Below are positions 11,378 to 22,563 of a stretch of DNA of 64,000 bases, piece after piece. The stretch is from Doris montereyensis (Eukaryota; Mollusca; Gastropoda; Nudibranchia; Dorididae), in contig JAXRKP010000698.1 of NCBI GenBank assembly GCA_037039925.1, positions 75,001-139,000 of the forward strand. Reading direction: 5' to 3'. The position numbers and the translations under genes were made by a program. Position 1 is the first letter of the stretch. Each line of letters begins with the position of its first letter. The notes beneath the pieces are model-generated. The model made no database searches, had not been told where the DNA came from, and saw only the letters and a list, made by a program, of their open reading frames with translations.

Positions 11378-11927
11378 GTAAGTACACAAGTTCTAGCAGA
11401 GTTATTTTTCATGTTTACCTTAGCAATGGCTCAATTTTGTTTATGCTATTTTCTTAAGTTAATCACAGTATGATGTTTATAAAGACAAGAAAACATTGGC
11501 ATTTACTGACCTATAATCAGCTATCCTTTATTGCTGTCACAGACCATCTGTAAAATAAAGTATACCTATCACACTGGTTCTATGGTCTTAAGACTAAGAA
11601 TATAATGTGAAATATAAACAGTTTCCCAATGTTATGTCAAAAATCAATGAAATTTCTTGTAACTCTTCTTCATTGTATCCATTTCATACATTTATATCAT
11701 CAACCCATACATTTAAAGTGTATCTTACTTGGGTGTTTTTTTTTTTTGTTCTTGTTTATATGAGTGTCGTTTTTCTCTGTTCTTGTATTCTTTTAAAGGA
11801 CAGTTGTTGTTTTACAAACGTTCAACTTGTTAGTACATTCAAAGTTTACTGGGTTTTTTCTTGTGTTATGAGTACAATAATAATGTCTCTTGAAATTGTG
11901 TAATTGCCATGTTGTATCTTCCTGTAG

Positions 11928-12059
11928 GAAAAAGCCAGGGTTCTTCATGTACTGAATTCTTGAGTGAATGCAAGAGCAATTTGGAATGTTTGAATGGCAT
12001 TTGTGACTGTGATAATGTGACAGTGTTCTATCATCCAAATAGCTTCCAATGTGAAAGAA
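11928..12059 (+). CDS. adhesion GPCR exon B2: EB-like module
   Basis: A 132-nt phase 1-1 exon between CTTCCTGTAG and GTAAGT, with the protein GKSQGSSCTEFLSEC then KSNLECLNGICDC. It is identical in protein to B3 at 15661. Frame intact. It is the only clearly intact module of unit 2. Confidence 0.88.
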
Positions 12060-12544
12060 GTAAGTATTGTCAAGTCAATGTGAATGTTATTGACTTTGTT
12101 TAGTTATAAGCATAGTTAGTTAGGAATACCTATACATTATGTTTTCCTACTGGATAAAGAGACTACTACCTACTTGATCTTGCAATCACTGAAAGTCTAA
12201 TTCATCTTTCCAGTGAGTTTATTGCCTTGTTGCACCTATTCAAGAAAGGAAACTCATGACTTATGTTGAATTAGAATTTATCTTGGAGAAATTTGTCTCA
12301 CAGGAACATAGACTGCAAGAGGAATTAAATGATGATCTGAAAGAGTTTGATTATTAAGACATATTGGACACACAGTTTGTGTTTGATCATTGATCTTTGA
12401 CATCGTACAGAAGGAATGGGAGTGGCTTGAAAATGAACAGCAGATCTTTGAATTTGAGTGGTTGATGGGCAAATTGAAGCAATACTCCATATCAACTGTT
12501 TGTGGAATAAGATTTGTAGTTTTTAATTTGATATTCAATTTCAG

Positions 12545-12656
12545 GGATTGAATGAGTCCTGCTCTGATATTCAAAGGAATGTAAAAAGAAAATGTACATC
12601 TGAGATGTTGAGGAGAATAAATATTACTGACCAAAACCAATTGCAATGCTTCAGTA
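12545..12656 (+). pseudogene. exon C of unit 2, degraded
   Basis: Recognisable as a C exon (GATTGAATGAGTCCTGCTCT at its start and AATTGCAATGCTTCAGTA at its end), but many small deletions remove AAAAG at the start and most of the region for KECKDTL and CGC. The donor is GTAAAA. It lies at the left edge of the scrambled segment. Confidence 0.75.
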
Positions 12657-13170
12657 GTAAAAGAATTAAAAAGCCATCAAATTTACTCTAATACACAGAC
12701 AAAATGATGACTTTGCGTAAAATCAATAAACTCTTATGATTAGAATCCATAGTCCTTTATTCAAGAAACTTTCATGAATAAAACCCTGTAAAATTGTTCA
12801 GTGTAAAAGATATAGAAAAGCAATTTAGAACCTAAGAATGGAGAGCAGCCTTTAAATTTATTAGTTTTTAAATGGGTTCAATTGTTATTGCATGAACTTT
12901 GACAACATGATGAATGTAAGGAATCCAATTTGTGGATTATAAGATTTTACACACACAAAATGTGTTCAATTATAAAGTTATATTGAATTTGAGAATGGCT
13001 TATCCCGGAAAAACGGAATTGACTTTATGTCAATTTAGTGCTTGTACCCATTTCACCTGGGCAGAGGAATGCATGGCTTTCCTTGGATCTATGTCAGAAC
13101 GTCAAGGCATAAGAACGGTGAAGAGCAATTTAATTTTTGATAAATAAAGTGCAACAACTCTTGTCACTAG

Positions 13171-13249
13171 TGAAATGGCTTTGGATCACGATGTGTTGAA
13201 CCTATTGTCATCAGACCTATTCTGACTTTGATTATGAGATGTGATCTGA
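13171..13249 (+). pseudogene. exon A, degraded, in mosaic segment
   Basis: It follows a GTCACTAG acceptor and keeps AAATGGCTTTGGATC and the end GAGATGTGATCTGA with GTAAGT. The middle, with four of the six cysteines, is missing. Only 79 nt remain of 129. Confidence 0.75.
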
Positions 13250-13981
13250 GTAAGTACACTTTAGCAGAGTTATTTTCAGTTTACTTAGCAATGGCTCAAT
13301 TTTGATGTTAATCACAGTAATGTTTATCATTGGCATTTACTGACCTATAATCAGCTAATTGCTGTCACAGACCATCTGTAAAATAAAGTATACCTATCAC
13401 ACTGGTTCCATGGTCTTAAGACTAAGAATAAATGAAATAAACAGTTTCCCAAAGACATTTCTTTCATGTACAATGTATCATCAACCCACACATTTAAGTG
13501 TATCTTACTTGGGTGCTGTTCTTTTTATATGAGAATTGTTCCACAAATATAGGCCATTCAAAGTTTACTTGTGTTATAGTACAATAATAATGTCTCAAAA
13601 GCAATCCATGTAATTCTTGAGTGTTCAATTATAATGGCAGTTATATTGAATACATCAAAAATTGTGTTATTTATCCAATTTAGATCTATACATCTGGATG
13701 CTAAAATCTTGAATCACTGAAAGTTTGTCAGTTTATTGCCTTGTTGCACCTATCTCATGCAAGAAATCGAATTAAATATGATCTGAAAGAGTTTGATTAT
13801 TAAGACATATTGGACACACAGTTTGTGTTTGATCATTGATCTAAAACAGAAGGAATGGAGTGGCGAAAATGAACAGCAGATCTTTGAATTTGAGTTGTTG
13901 ATAAAGTAAAGCTGAAGCTAACTCCATATCAACTGTTTGTGGAATAAGCTTTGCAGTCTTTAATTTGATATTCAATTTCAG

Positions 13982-14098
13982 GAAAAGGATTGAATGAATC
14001 CTGCTCTTATTCCTGAATGCAAAGTTTCATGTACATCTGAGATGTGCGGCTGAAGGAGAATAAATACCCTACGACCAAAACCAATTGCAATGAATATA
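13982..14098 (+). pseudogene. exon C, degraded, in mosaic segment
   Basis: It starts GAAAAGGATTGAATGAATCC after a TTTCAG acceptor. Several deletions and an insertion (AATACCCTACG) break the frame. The donor is changed to TAAGTA, without the GT. Confidence 0.75.
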
Positions 14099-14440
14099 AG
14101 TAGAATTAAAAGCCATCAAATTTACTCTAATACACAGACAAAATGAGAGACGTTGTTATACGTCAACAAGAAATCTAAATAAATTCTCATGAAAAGCTAG
14201 AACCCTAGTCCTTTATTACATTAGTTTTTAAATGGGTCAATTGTTATTGCATGAACTTTGACAACATGATGAATGTAGGGAACCCTGTGAGTGTTCAATT
14301 ATAAAGTTATATTGAATACACAATATTTGTTGTGTTTTCTATCATACAAAATGAACCAAAGCTAAAATGCTTTAATATGAGTTTTTGATAAATAAGCGCC
14401 TATTTGCTTGTTTGTGGGATAACCTGGATGTTTAATTTAG

Positions 14441-14506
14441 GGAAAAGATTGAAATGAAAATGCACTTTGACATTACAAGTGTCTTTTCAATTGCAATGCT
14501 TCAGTA
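14441..14506 (+). pseudogene. exon C', degraded, in mosaic segment
   Basis: Only the start (GGAAAAGATTGAAATG), a short middle piece (GCACTTTGACAT) and the end (AATTGCAATGCTTCAGTA) of a C' exon remain, 66 nt in all. The donor is GTAAAT. Confidence 0.7.
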
Positions 14507-14599
14507 GTAAATGGCATTAAAAGTTATCCAAACATACTCTAATACACAGACAAAATGATGACGTTGAGGCCTATATGAAAAGCTAGAACCCAGTATTGT

Positions 14600-14878
14600 C
14601 AAATCCTTCAAGGGACCTATAGAACGGAGCTTATCCTGGTTTCTATAGCGTGAAGCGGAATAGGTGACAATAATCACCTTTTGTCCAGGACGCTAGTCTG
14701 ATGCAGGTTTTTACTCCCAAGCTAGTGCTTGTACCCATTTGCACCTGGGAAAAGAAAATGCATGTTAAGTGTCTTTTCCAAGGAACACAACATCGGACCC
14801 GGCTATGCTAGGTTTCGAACTCGAAGACGTCATGATCCCAGTCAGGCAGCCTAACCGCTCAGCTACCGATGCCCCTAG
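14600..14878 (-). mobile_element. SINE-1 copy in the mosaic/unit 3 boundary
   Basis: Minus-strand SINE-1 with head at 14878 (GGGGCATCGGTAGCTGAGCG) and B box as GAGTTCGAAACC. Position in the unit equals that of the copies at 10880 and 17085. Confidence 0.85.
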
Positions 14879-14982
14879 AACCCACGGTGCTTTATTAAAT
14901 TAGTTTTTAAATGAGTCATTTATTGTAAATGAACTTTGAGAATGGTTGAAAAGATTCTTACATTCAATTTGTTTGTCACTAG

Positions 14983-15111
14983 GAAATGGCTTTGGATCTA
15001 TGTGTGTTGATTCACCTGATTGCCTGAATGATTTAATTTGTGTCAACAACTCTTGCAACTGTGACACATCAGACCTATTCTACGACTTTGATAGTATGAG
15101 ATGTGATCTGA
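14983..15111 (+). CDS. adhesion GPCR exon A3: EB-like module
   Basis: A 129-nt phase 1-1 exon with the same protein as A1 (NGFGSMCVDSPDC, then LNDLICVNNSCNC). Acceptor GTCACTAG, donor GTAAGT. Flanking intron sequence is nearly identical to that around 8785, showing a very recent duplication. Confidence 0.9.
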
Positions 15112-15660
15112 GTAAGTACACAAGTTCTAGCAGAGTTATTTTCATGTTTACCTTAGCAATGGCTCAATTTTGTTTATGCTATTTTCTTAAGTTAATCACA
15201 GTATGATGTTTATAAAGACAAGAAAACATTGGCATTTATTGACCTATAATCAGCTATCCTTTATTGCTGTCACAGACCATCTGTAAAATAAAGTATACCT
15301 ATCACACTGGTTCTATGGTCTTAAGACTAAGAATATAATGTGTGAAATATAAACAGTTTCCCAATGTTATGTCAAAAATCAATGAAATTTCTGTAACTCT
15401 TCTTCACTGTATCCGTTTCATACATTTTCGTATCATCAACCCATACATTTAAGTGTATCTTACGTGGGTGTTTTTTTTTGTTCTTGTTTATATGAGTGTC
15501 GTTTTTCTCTGTTCTTGTATTCTTTTAAAGGACAGTTGTTGTTTTACAAACGTTCAACTTGTTAGTACATTCAAAGTTTACTGGGGTTTTTCTTGTGTTA
15601 TGAGTACAATAATAATGTCTCTTGAAATTGTGTAATTGCGCATGTTGTATCTTCCTGTAG

Positions 15661-15792
15661 GAAAAAGCCAGGGTTCTTCATGTACTGAATTCTTGAGTGA
15701 ATGCAAGAGCAATTTGGAATGTTTGAATGGCATTTGTGACTGTGATAATGTGACAGTGTTCTATCATCCAAATAGCTTCCAATGTGAAAGAA
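15661..15792 (+). CDS. adhesion GPCR exon B3: EB-like module
   Basis: A 132-nt phase 1-1 exon, protein identical to B2 (GKSQGSSCTEFLSEC at the start). Acceptor CTTCCTGTAG, donor GTAAGT. Frame intact. Confidence 0.9.
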
Positions 15793-16293
15793 GTAAGTAT
15801 TGTCAAGTCAATGTGAATGTTATTGACTTTGTTTAGTTATAAGCATAGTTAGTTAGGAATACCTATATATTATGTTATTTCCTACTGGATAAAGAGAGCT
15901 ACTACCTACTTGATCTTGCAATCACTGAAAGTCTAATTCATCTTTCCAGTGAGTTTATTGCCTTGTTGCACCTATGTACAAGAAAGGAAACGCATGACTT
16001 ATGTTGAATTAGAATTTAGCTAGGAGAAATTTGTCTCACATGAACATAGACAGCAAGAGGAATTAAATGAGATCTGAAAGAGTTTGATTATTAAGACATA
16101 TTGGATACACAGTTTGTGTTTGATCATTGATCTAATTTAAGTCATGACATCGTACAGAAGGAATGGAGTGGTTTGAAAATGAACAGCAGATCTTTGAATT
16201 TGAGTGGTTGATAAGTAAAGCGCTGAAGCAATACTCCATATCAACTGTTTGTGGAATAAGATTTGTAGTTTTTAATCTGATATTCAATTTTAG

Positions 16294-16422
16294 GAAAAGG
16301 ATTGAATGAGTCCTGCTCTGATATTCAAAGGAATGTAAAGACACTTTGACATGTACATCTGAGATGTGTGGCTGTGAGGAGAATAAATATTAACGACCAA
16401 AACCAATTGCAATGCTTCAGTA
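16294..16422 (+). pseudogene. exon C of unit 3, two compensating indels
   Basis: Compared with C1, one C is missing in GATATTCAAAGG and one A is added in TATTAACGACC. The length stays 129 nt, but between the indels the frame is wrong and meets TGA. The acceptor is TTTTAG and the donor GTAATT, both weaker than in the sister exons. Confidence 0.75.
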
Positions 16423-16835
16423 GTAATTAGAATTAAAAGCCACCAAATTTACTCTAATACACAGACAAAATGATGACGTTGTTATACGTCAACAAGAAAT
16501 CTAAATAAACTCTTATGAAAAGCTAGAATCCATAGTCCTTTATTATATTAGTTTTTAAATGGGTCAATTGGTATTGCATGAACTTTGACAATTTGATGAA
16601 TGTAAGGAACCCTGTAAGAGTGTTCAATTATAAAGATATATTGAATGCACAATATTTGTTGTCTTAGTTATCCAATTTAGATCCTGACATCATACAAAAT
16701 GAACCAAGCAGGGCATAAGAATGGAGAGCAGCTCTTTAAATTTGAGTTTTTGATAAATAAAGCGCTGAAGCTATTGTCTATATGACTTGTTTGTGGGATA
16801 AGCTTTGCAGTCTTTAATTGGATGTTTAATTTCAG

Positions 16836-16964
16836 GAAAAGGATTGAATGAGTCCTGCTCTGATGTTCCAAAGGAATGCAAAGACACTTTGACATGTACA
16901 TCTGAGATGTGCGGCTGTGAGGAGAATAAATATTACGACCAAAAGCAATTGCAATGCTTCAGTA
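16836..16964 (+). CDS. adhesion GPCR exon C' of unit 3: EB-like module
   Basis: A 129-nt phase 1-1 exon encoding GKGLNESCSDVPKECKDTLT, then CTSEMCGCEENKYYDQ and LQC. The protein is identical to the exon at 18736. Acceptor TTTCAG, donor GTAAGT. It differs from C1 mainly at I/V, I/T and N/K positions. Confidence 0.9.
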
Positions 16965-17084
16965 GTAAGTGGCATTAAAAGTCATCAAACATACTCTAAT
17001 ACACACACAAAATGATGACGTTGTTATACGTCAACAAGAAATCTAAAGAAATTTTTATGAAAAGCTAGAACCCACAGTAATGTC

Positions 17085-17373
17085 AAATTCCTTCAAGGCC
17101 CTTGAGGCCTATAGAGCCGGAGCTTATCCCGGTTTCTGTAGCGTGAAGCGGAACAGGTGACAATAATCACCTCCTGGCCAGGATGCTGGTCCCACGAGGT
17201 TTTTACTCCCAAGCTAGTGCTTGTACCCATTTGCACCTGGGTAGAGTGAAGAAAATGCATGTTACGTGTCTTTTCTAAGGAACATAACATCGGACCAGGC
17301 TTTGCTAGGATTCGAACTCGAAACGTCATGATCCCCAGTCTGGCAGCCTAACCGCTCAGCTACCGATGCCCCT
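17085..17373 (-). mobile_element. SINE-1 copy in repeat unit 3
   Basis: Minus-strand copy with head at 17373 (GGGGCATCGGTAGCTGAGCG) and B box GAGTTCGAATCC; body words such as AATAATCACCTCCTGGCCAG are on the plus strand. Same insertion point as the unit 1 copy. Confidence 0.85.
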
Positions 17374-17478
17374 AGAACCCACGGTGCTTTATTAAATTAG
17401 TTTTTAAATGAGTCATTTATTGTAAATGAACTTTGAGATTGCTTGAAAGATTCTTACATTCAATTTGTTTGTCACTAG

Positions 17479-17607
17479 GAAATGGCTTTGGATCTACGTG
17501 TGTTGATTCACCTGAGTGTATGAACAATTTAGTTTGTGTCATCAACTCTTGTAACTGTGACACATCAGACCAATTCTACGACTCTGGTAGTATGAGATGT
17601 GATCTGA
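17479..17607 (+). CDS. adhesion GPCR exon A4: EB-like module
   Basis: A 129-nt phase 1-1 exon encoding NGFGSTCVDSPECMNNLVC, then VINSCNCDTSDQFYD and SMRC. It is the most divergent A copy (M to T, D to E, LND to MNN, N to I). The downstream intron is shortened by about 0.6 kb, so this unit has no B exon. Confidence 0.9.
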
Positions 17608-18192
17608 GTAAGTACACAAGTTCTAGCAGAGTTATTTTTCATGTTTACCTTAGCAATGGCTCAATTTTGTTTATGCTATTTTCTTAAGTTAATCACAGTA
17701 TGATGTTTATAAACACAAAGAAAACATTGGCATTTATTGACCTATAATCAGCTATGCTTTATTGCTGTCACAGACCATCTGTAAAATAAAGTATACCTAT
17801 CACACTGGTTCCATGGTCTTAAGACTAAGAATATAATGTGAAATATAAACAGTTTCCCAATGTTATGTCAAAAATTGATGAAATTTCTTGTAACTTCAAT
17901 ATATCCATATGTACAAGAAAGGAAACGCATTACTTATGTTGAATAAGAATTTAGCTAGGAGAAATTTGTCTCACATGAACATAGAGAGCAAGAGGAATTA
18001 AAAGAGATCTGAAAGAGTTTGCTCAGTTATCTAACTTAAGTCATGACATCGTACAGAAGGAATGGAGTGCCTTGAAAATGAACAGCAGATCTTTGAATTT
18101 GAGTTGTTGATAAGTAAAACGCTGAAGCTATACTCCATATCAACTGTTTGTGGAATAAGATTTGCAGTCTTTAATTTAATATTCAATTTCAG

Positions 18193-18321
18193 GAAAAGGA
18201 TCAAATGAATCATGCTCTGATATTCCAAAGGAATGTAAAGACACTTTGACATGTACATCTGAGATGTGTGGCTGTGAGGAGAATAAATACTACGACCAAA
18301 ACCAATTGCAATGCTTCAATA
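18193..18321 (+). CDS. adhesion GPCR exon C of unit 4: EB-like module
   Basis: A 129-nt phase 1-1 exon encoding GKGSNESCSDIPKECKDTLT, then CTSEMCGCEENKYYDQ and LQCFN. Acceptor TTTCAG, donor GTAAGT, frame intact. It follows A4 directly because B is deleted. Confidence 0.9.
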
Positions 18322-18735
18322 GTAAGTAGAATTAAAAGCCATCAAATTTACTCTAATACACAGACAAAATGATGACGTTGTTATACATAAACAAGAAATC
18401 TAAGGAAATTCTCATTAAAAGCTAAAACCTGTAGTCCTTTATTACATTAGTTTTTTAAATGGGTCAATTGTTATTGCATGAACTTTGACAACATGATGAA
18501 TGTAAGGAACCCTGTAAGAGTGTTCAATTATAAAGTTATATTGAATACACAATATTTGTTGTGTTATTTATCCAATTTAGATCATGACATCATACAAAAT
18601 GAACCAAGCGGGGCATAAGAATAAAGAGCAGCTCTTTAAATTTGAGTCTTTGATAAGTAAAGCGCTGAAGCTATTGTCTATATGACTTGTTTGTGAGATA
18701 AGCTTTGCAGTGTTTAATTGGATGTTTAATTTCAG

Positions 18736-18864
18736 GAAAAGGATTGAATGAGTCCTGCTCTGATGTTCCAAAGGAATGCAAAGACACTTTGACATGCACA
18801 TCTGAGATGTGCGGCTGTGAGGAGAATAAATATTACGACCAAAAGCAATTGCAATGCTTCAGTA
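18736..18864 (+). CDS. adhesion GPCR exon C' of unit 4: EB-like module
   Basis: A 129-nt phase 1-1 exon, protein identical to the unit 3 C' exon (VPKEC, DQKQLQC). It is the last module of the array. Repeat similarity stops shortly after the donor, so 18865-18890 marks the right edge of the array. Confidence 0.9.
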
Positions 18865-21230
18865 GTAAGTAAAAATAAATCTTATCAAAGTTACCTTTTG
18901 AATTAACAAATGAATTGTGCACATCTTCAATATTCAAAACCTTATTACGCTGTTAGAATATATAAACCCAGTGAAGTTGCAAAATCAATCATTTGTTAAT
19001 ACAGTGCCAGATTCCAGCACGCCGAATTTCTGCATGCTCTACAATGCAGCATGCTGAAACTGGTTGACCAAATTTTTCCTAAATGATACGTCGATAACTG
19101 CACACCATATACGCATCACGATAGACTTGTTTGTGGCAATACATTTAAGGAAAAGCCCATTTTGAAACAATCTTTTGACGGACATTTGTCAATGAGTGCA
19201 AACTTAACTGCAGATGGCTTTGACATCCAGTCTGCCCCACATACCATGCTTGTGAAAGGAATCGGGGCCGGGGTGGGAGGGCTGGACTGATGAGTTTGGG
19301 ACCAAAGGGTTGATTTTCTGTACTTTGCATATTCGGTAGAACGATCATTTATCTACAAGTTTATGGCAGAAAAATGTCCATATGACGTACAATTTTTTTT
19401 TACAAAATATTTTGTTGGCGAGGTAGATAACCGCTGTGTGATGTAAGAGGGCGTTGCGCGTCAGTGTGAATGTAAACACGCGCACAAGCATAGGAATAAA
19501 GGGAAAAAACAAAAAAATGGTCTTTTTGACGTCTGTTTGCACATCTAAACCTAGATTTATAATCCTCTTTAGATTAGTAACAATGCCAGAGACTGTCGAA
19601 AGAATAAAGGAGCTGCTACAACAAGGGAAACCCATATGAAGCGTTTGTTTTGTTTTATTTTATTTTGATTTTTTTACTAGATTTTTTCTTGAAATGTAGT
19701 TTTTTCACACTAAAATTTATCCTCCGCCCATTTAATTTAATGATTTGTAATATATGAGGCGCACAGGTTCTTCTTGTCAATGTTAATAGAATGACAGCAG
19801 GTTGTTTTGATATCTTGTAAACTTTTTGAGAATTCATTTTTTTTGGTAATAAAACTGCCGAATTTGTATATTCACAGATATATTATTTTCAAAAATTCTT
19901 TTTTTTTAAATATCCAAAATATTTTTTAAAATCCAACATCACTCTTTAGACATTGAACGGAAAAGACGATTTGCACATGTTTTGAGTGATTTTATTCATA
20001 ACTAAGGGAGGAGATAGAAATTTTGGTCAAAATCCAAGATGGCGGCCGTTTCTATGGCAACCAAGGACCCTACAAACTTTTCAATGATATAGGATGACTG
20101 TATTTTGACAATTACTCATGTACATACTAAAAGCAAAAATCCAAACTCAAAAAGCAAAAGAAATCACTTCAAGAGGCTAGAGCTAGATCAGGATTAACCC
20201 AAGTAGAGTTCGGTGTTACGGAAGTGACCTTCTTACAGTGAATATACGAGCATGTGCAATGGGTGAAGCTAGAATTAAGACTCCTGGGGATGCCATTTTT
20301 GCCGAGAATGGGACAAATCTAGTCTATCATACCAGTGGATAGAGCAGGTCATTCCCATCACAATGATATCATAAAAGAAGCTCAGTATCGATTCTTTTAT
20401 TTTATACAATTTTTTTAGAAACAACACAGCTATTAAACGATAAAAGCCAGAAGTATTATCTAAAGTATGGCAAGTTGGTACTCATTTTGATCATCACAAT
20501 AACTGCTATCCAGTGTCAATAAGAAGTAGTTGGAAGCTTCTCAAGGTTTTATGATGTTTCAAAGTATTATCCTACTCTTTTCTTAGGTTTATGAGAGAAA
20601 AATGTATTCAAATAGTAGAAAATAAGAGAAAAATATGATTTTCTCAAAATGTCTTTTTTTGTTCATTATTTCCTATCTACTTTTTTATTTCTCAACATAT
20701 CTTGATGAAATTTGGTATAAGTGGGGGAAAGCAAAGAAATGATCAGTTGCTTTTTTTATATGTATTATAGTTTTGGAAGAATTTAATTTTTTGTACAAAA
20801 TTTTTGTATATTTTGGGTTTTTTTTTCATATTCAAGAATCCGATCTTATCAGATTTAGATATTGTATCAAATAAGGTGTGTGCCAAGTTTGAAAGAAATT
20901 TGTTGAAAAATGAAAAAGTCTATTGATATTGGACGGTGTAATTTGGGGGCAAAATCAAGATGGCCTGTTTCCATGGCAAGAAACGTCAGGAAAAAAACAA
21001 TGACATATTTCACCTCAGTACACCATGCCCATTACACCTATACATAAGTTAAATTGATAGGACCAAACGGGAAAATTTTCACTCCAGAATAGGTTGCGTA
21101 CACTACACCATAACATTTTACAACTATGGAATATATAAAGGCCATTTTTAAGCATTGGATATAGACACACTACGGCTCCCCTGACAATTTTTTTTTATTA
21201 TATTATCATTCATTCTGTTTTAAAGCCCAA
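18865..21230. other. long intron segment, mostly unrecognised
   Basis: AT-rich. Words of the type CAAGATGGCGGCCGTTTC occur at about 20035, with a related one at 20957 and, in altered form, at 1390. This suggests an old dispersed repeat. Two short overlapping frames near 19345-19640 have no recognisable motif and low-complexity neighbours. No exon, SINE or tandem array is evident. Confidence 0.5.
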
Positions 21231-21234
21231 TCTG

Positions 21235-21450
21235 TCTGATTTGATTTATTACTATCTCAGTTTTTATGACATCTGTTTTGGCTTGATCTCTTATTGTTGT
21301 GTTTCTGATTTTGTTTCTTTTAGTTTTCCCTACTACTCTTCTTAGATATTTCATTTCAGCTGCTTGCACTCTGCTGTATTCCCTACTCTCCTATGTCTAG
21401 GTTTCATTGCCATAGAGGAGAGTAAGACAATAGACTATTTTATATACTGA
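21235..21450 (-). mobile_element. LINE fragment (3' part), minus strand
   Basis: The plus strand (TGTGTTTCTGATTTTG, CCCTACTACTCTTC, CATAGAGGAGAGTAAG) is the reverse complement of 29330-29530 in the full-length LINE. That region encodes the C-terminal LLYGSETW and LRWFGHVNR part. About 200 bp, diverged. Confidence 0.8.
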
Positions 21451-21583
21451 TGTGTGTGTGTATGGATGTATATTTGTATGTGTGTGTGTGGTGATGCATA
21501 AATAAACACCACTGTATTTTTTCTATGGAAGTCATCCAATGTCTCAGGTCATTTTTTACAAGAAACGTTGCTGTTGCCTCTAG

Positions 21584-21714
21584 TTTCTAGGTATGGAGAA
21601 GGATGCGATGGTGTCTGTGAATCAATCTGCAATGTCTTGGTGGCACAAGTGATAAGATTTGTCGGTGTACGACTGATGAATACTATGAGGAGGCGGGCCG
21701 TCAGTGTGTTGGCG
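21584..21714 (+). CDS. adhesion GPCR exon: cysteine module, one frameshift
   Basis: It follows a TTGCCTCTAG acceptor and ends at GTAAGG. In phase 1 it reads YGEGCDGVCESIC, then the signal continues one frame over as CLGGTSDKICRCTTDEYYEE and ends RQCVG. The length is 131 nt; the B-type exons are 132, so one base is missing near 21635. The residual pattern of paired CRC and a terminal cysteine is that of the EB modules. It is the last cysteine module before the Ig region. Confidence 0.75.
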
Positions 21715-21799
21715 GTAAGGCATCACGTTATTTCATCGCTGATATAAAGCCATAATCTTATATGAGATGTATCGGGCATCTGTGTAAATGTATGTTAAT

Positions 21800-22045
21800 T
21801 TTAGTAGTTATATATTTCAGACTATAGTTTTGACTTCAATAAAGTAACATCATCAAAACTTTAATACATGTATGTAAATGTATGTTATTCTTAGTAGTTA
21901 TATATATAGGACCATAGTTTTGACTTCAATAAAGTAACATCATCAAAACTTTAATACATGTATGTAGATGTATGTTATTTTTAGTAGTTATATATTTAAG
22001 ACCATAGTTTTGACTTCAATAAAGTAACATCATCAAAACTTTAAT
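21800..22045 (+). repeat. tandem repeat, ~80 bp, 3 copies
   Basis: Three copies of a unit with TGTATGTTATTTTTAGTAGT and ACTTCAATAAAGTAACATCA. The first starts in the intron about 85 bp after the exon donor. AATAAA-containing words recur in each copy, but there is no sign of a transcript end here. Confidence 0.85.
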
Positions 22046-22563
22046 GCATTTGAGTTTTGAATTTGGCTAATTGCATGTTTGCTCATCTTCATCATGTAGA
22101 TGCACTCATCACATGCACCCTCTAGAAGCTGATAGATGTGAATATTGACAATTTGTTACTTTTAACACTATCATTTATGTTCACTTCAAGTCCAGACAAT
22201 AGCACATATTGTGCCTATTCTACAATTTGCTCCCATGTGGAGGGGACAATCTTTAATGTTTTTTTATGTACATCTCTCAATTTTCACAACTGTTTGATAA
22301 ATTGTTAATCACATATCTAAAGTAAAATTATTTTTAAATAATGCTCAGAATATTGTATGAAACTCTGTGACTGAAGGTTACTCTCCATTCGGGAAGTAGA
22401 AAGGCCAATATCTTTAAATCATCAGTAGTGATCTTGTCTGACTGCTGAAGAGAGACTGTCCTCATAGTTGAAATGTTATTGCATTTGTTTATGTCATACA
22501 TGAAATGTTTTATACTTACTAAGTCTGATATTTTCTTAATTCTATGATATTTTTTACATCAAG
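22046..22563. other. intron segment, no recognised content
   Basis: AT-rich sequence between the tandem repeat and the Ig exon. It ends in a TTTTTTACATCAAG acceptor. Confidence 0.55.

Larger units (their letters stand above)
12400..14880. repeat. scrambled mosaic of the repeat unit (possible misassembly)
   Basis: This segment is made of short blocks of the same unit found on both sides, with many small deletions and out-of-order joins. For example, 13010-13160 mixes the end of a C intron, SINE-1 words (GTGCTTGTACCCATTT), an A-exon piece and a C-intron piece within 150 bp. The blocks themselves match the neighbouring copies closely. Ordinary decay would scatter substitutions rather than give this pattern, so I suspect a collapsed or badly polished repeat consensus. 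Confidence 0.7.
8640..18890 (+). repeat. tandem ~2.5-kb exon-intron duplication array
   Basis: A unit made of exon A, exon B, exon C, exon C' and a SINE-1 copy, with all introns, is repeated. Exon A copies start at 8785, 11259, 14983 and 17479; 8785 to 11259 is 2474 bp and 14983 to 17479 is 2496 bp. Introns are nearly as similar as exons, so the duplications are recent or homogenised. The SINE sits at the same place in each complete unit, so it inserted before the duplication. Unit 4 lacks exon B. Between about 12400 and 14880 the unit is scrambled. Confidence 0.9.

Noticed and set aside
9932..18801. Several similar minus-strand frames (62-75 codons) with a common IPLE / FLKLNI / IPQT pattern
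   Set aside because: Antisense shadows of the C and C' exons and their introns. The repetition is explained by the tandem duplication.
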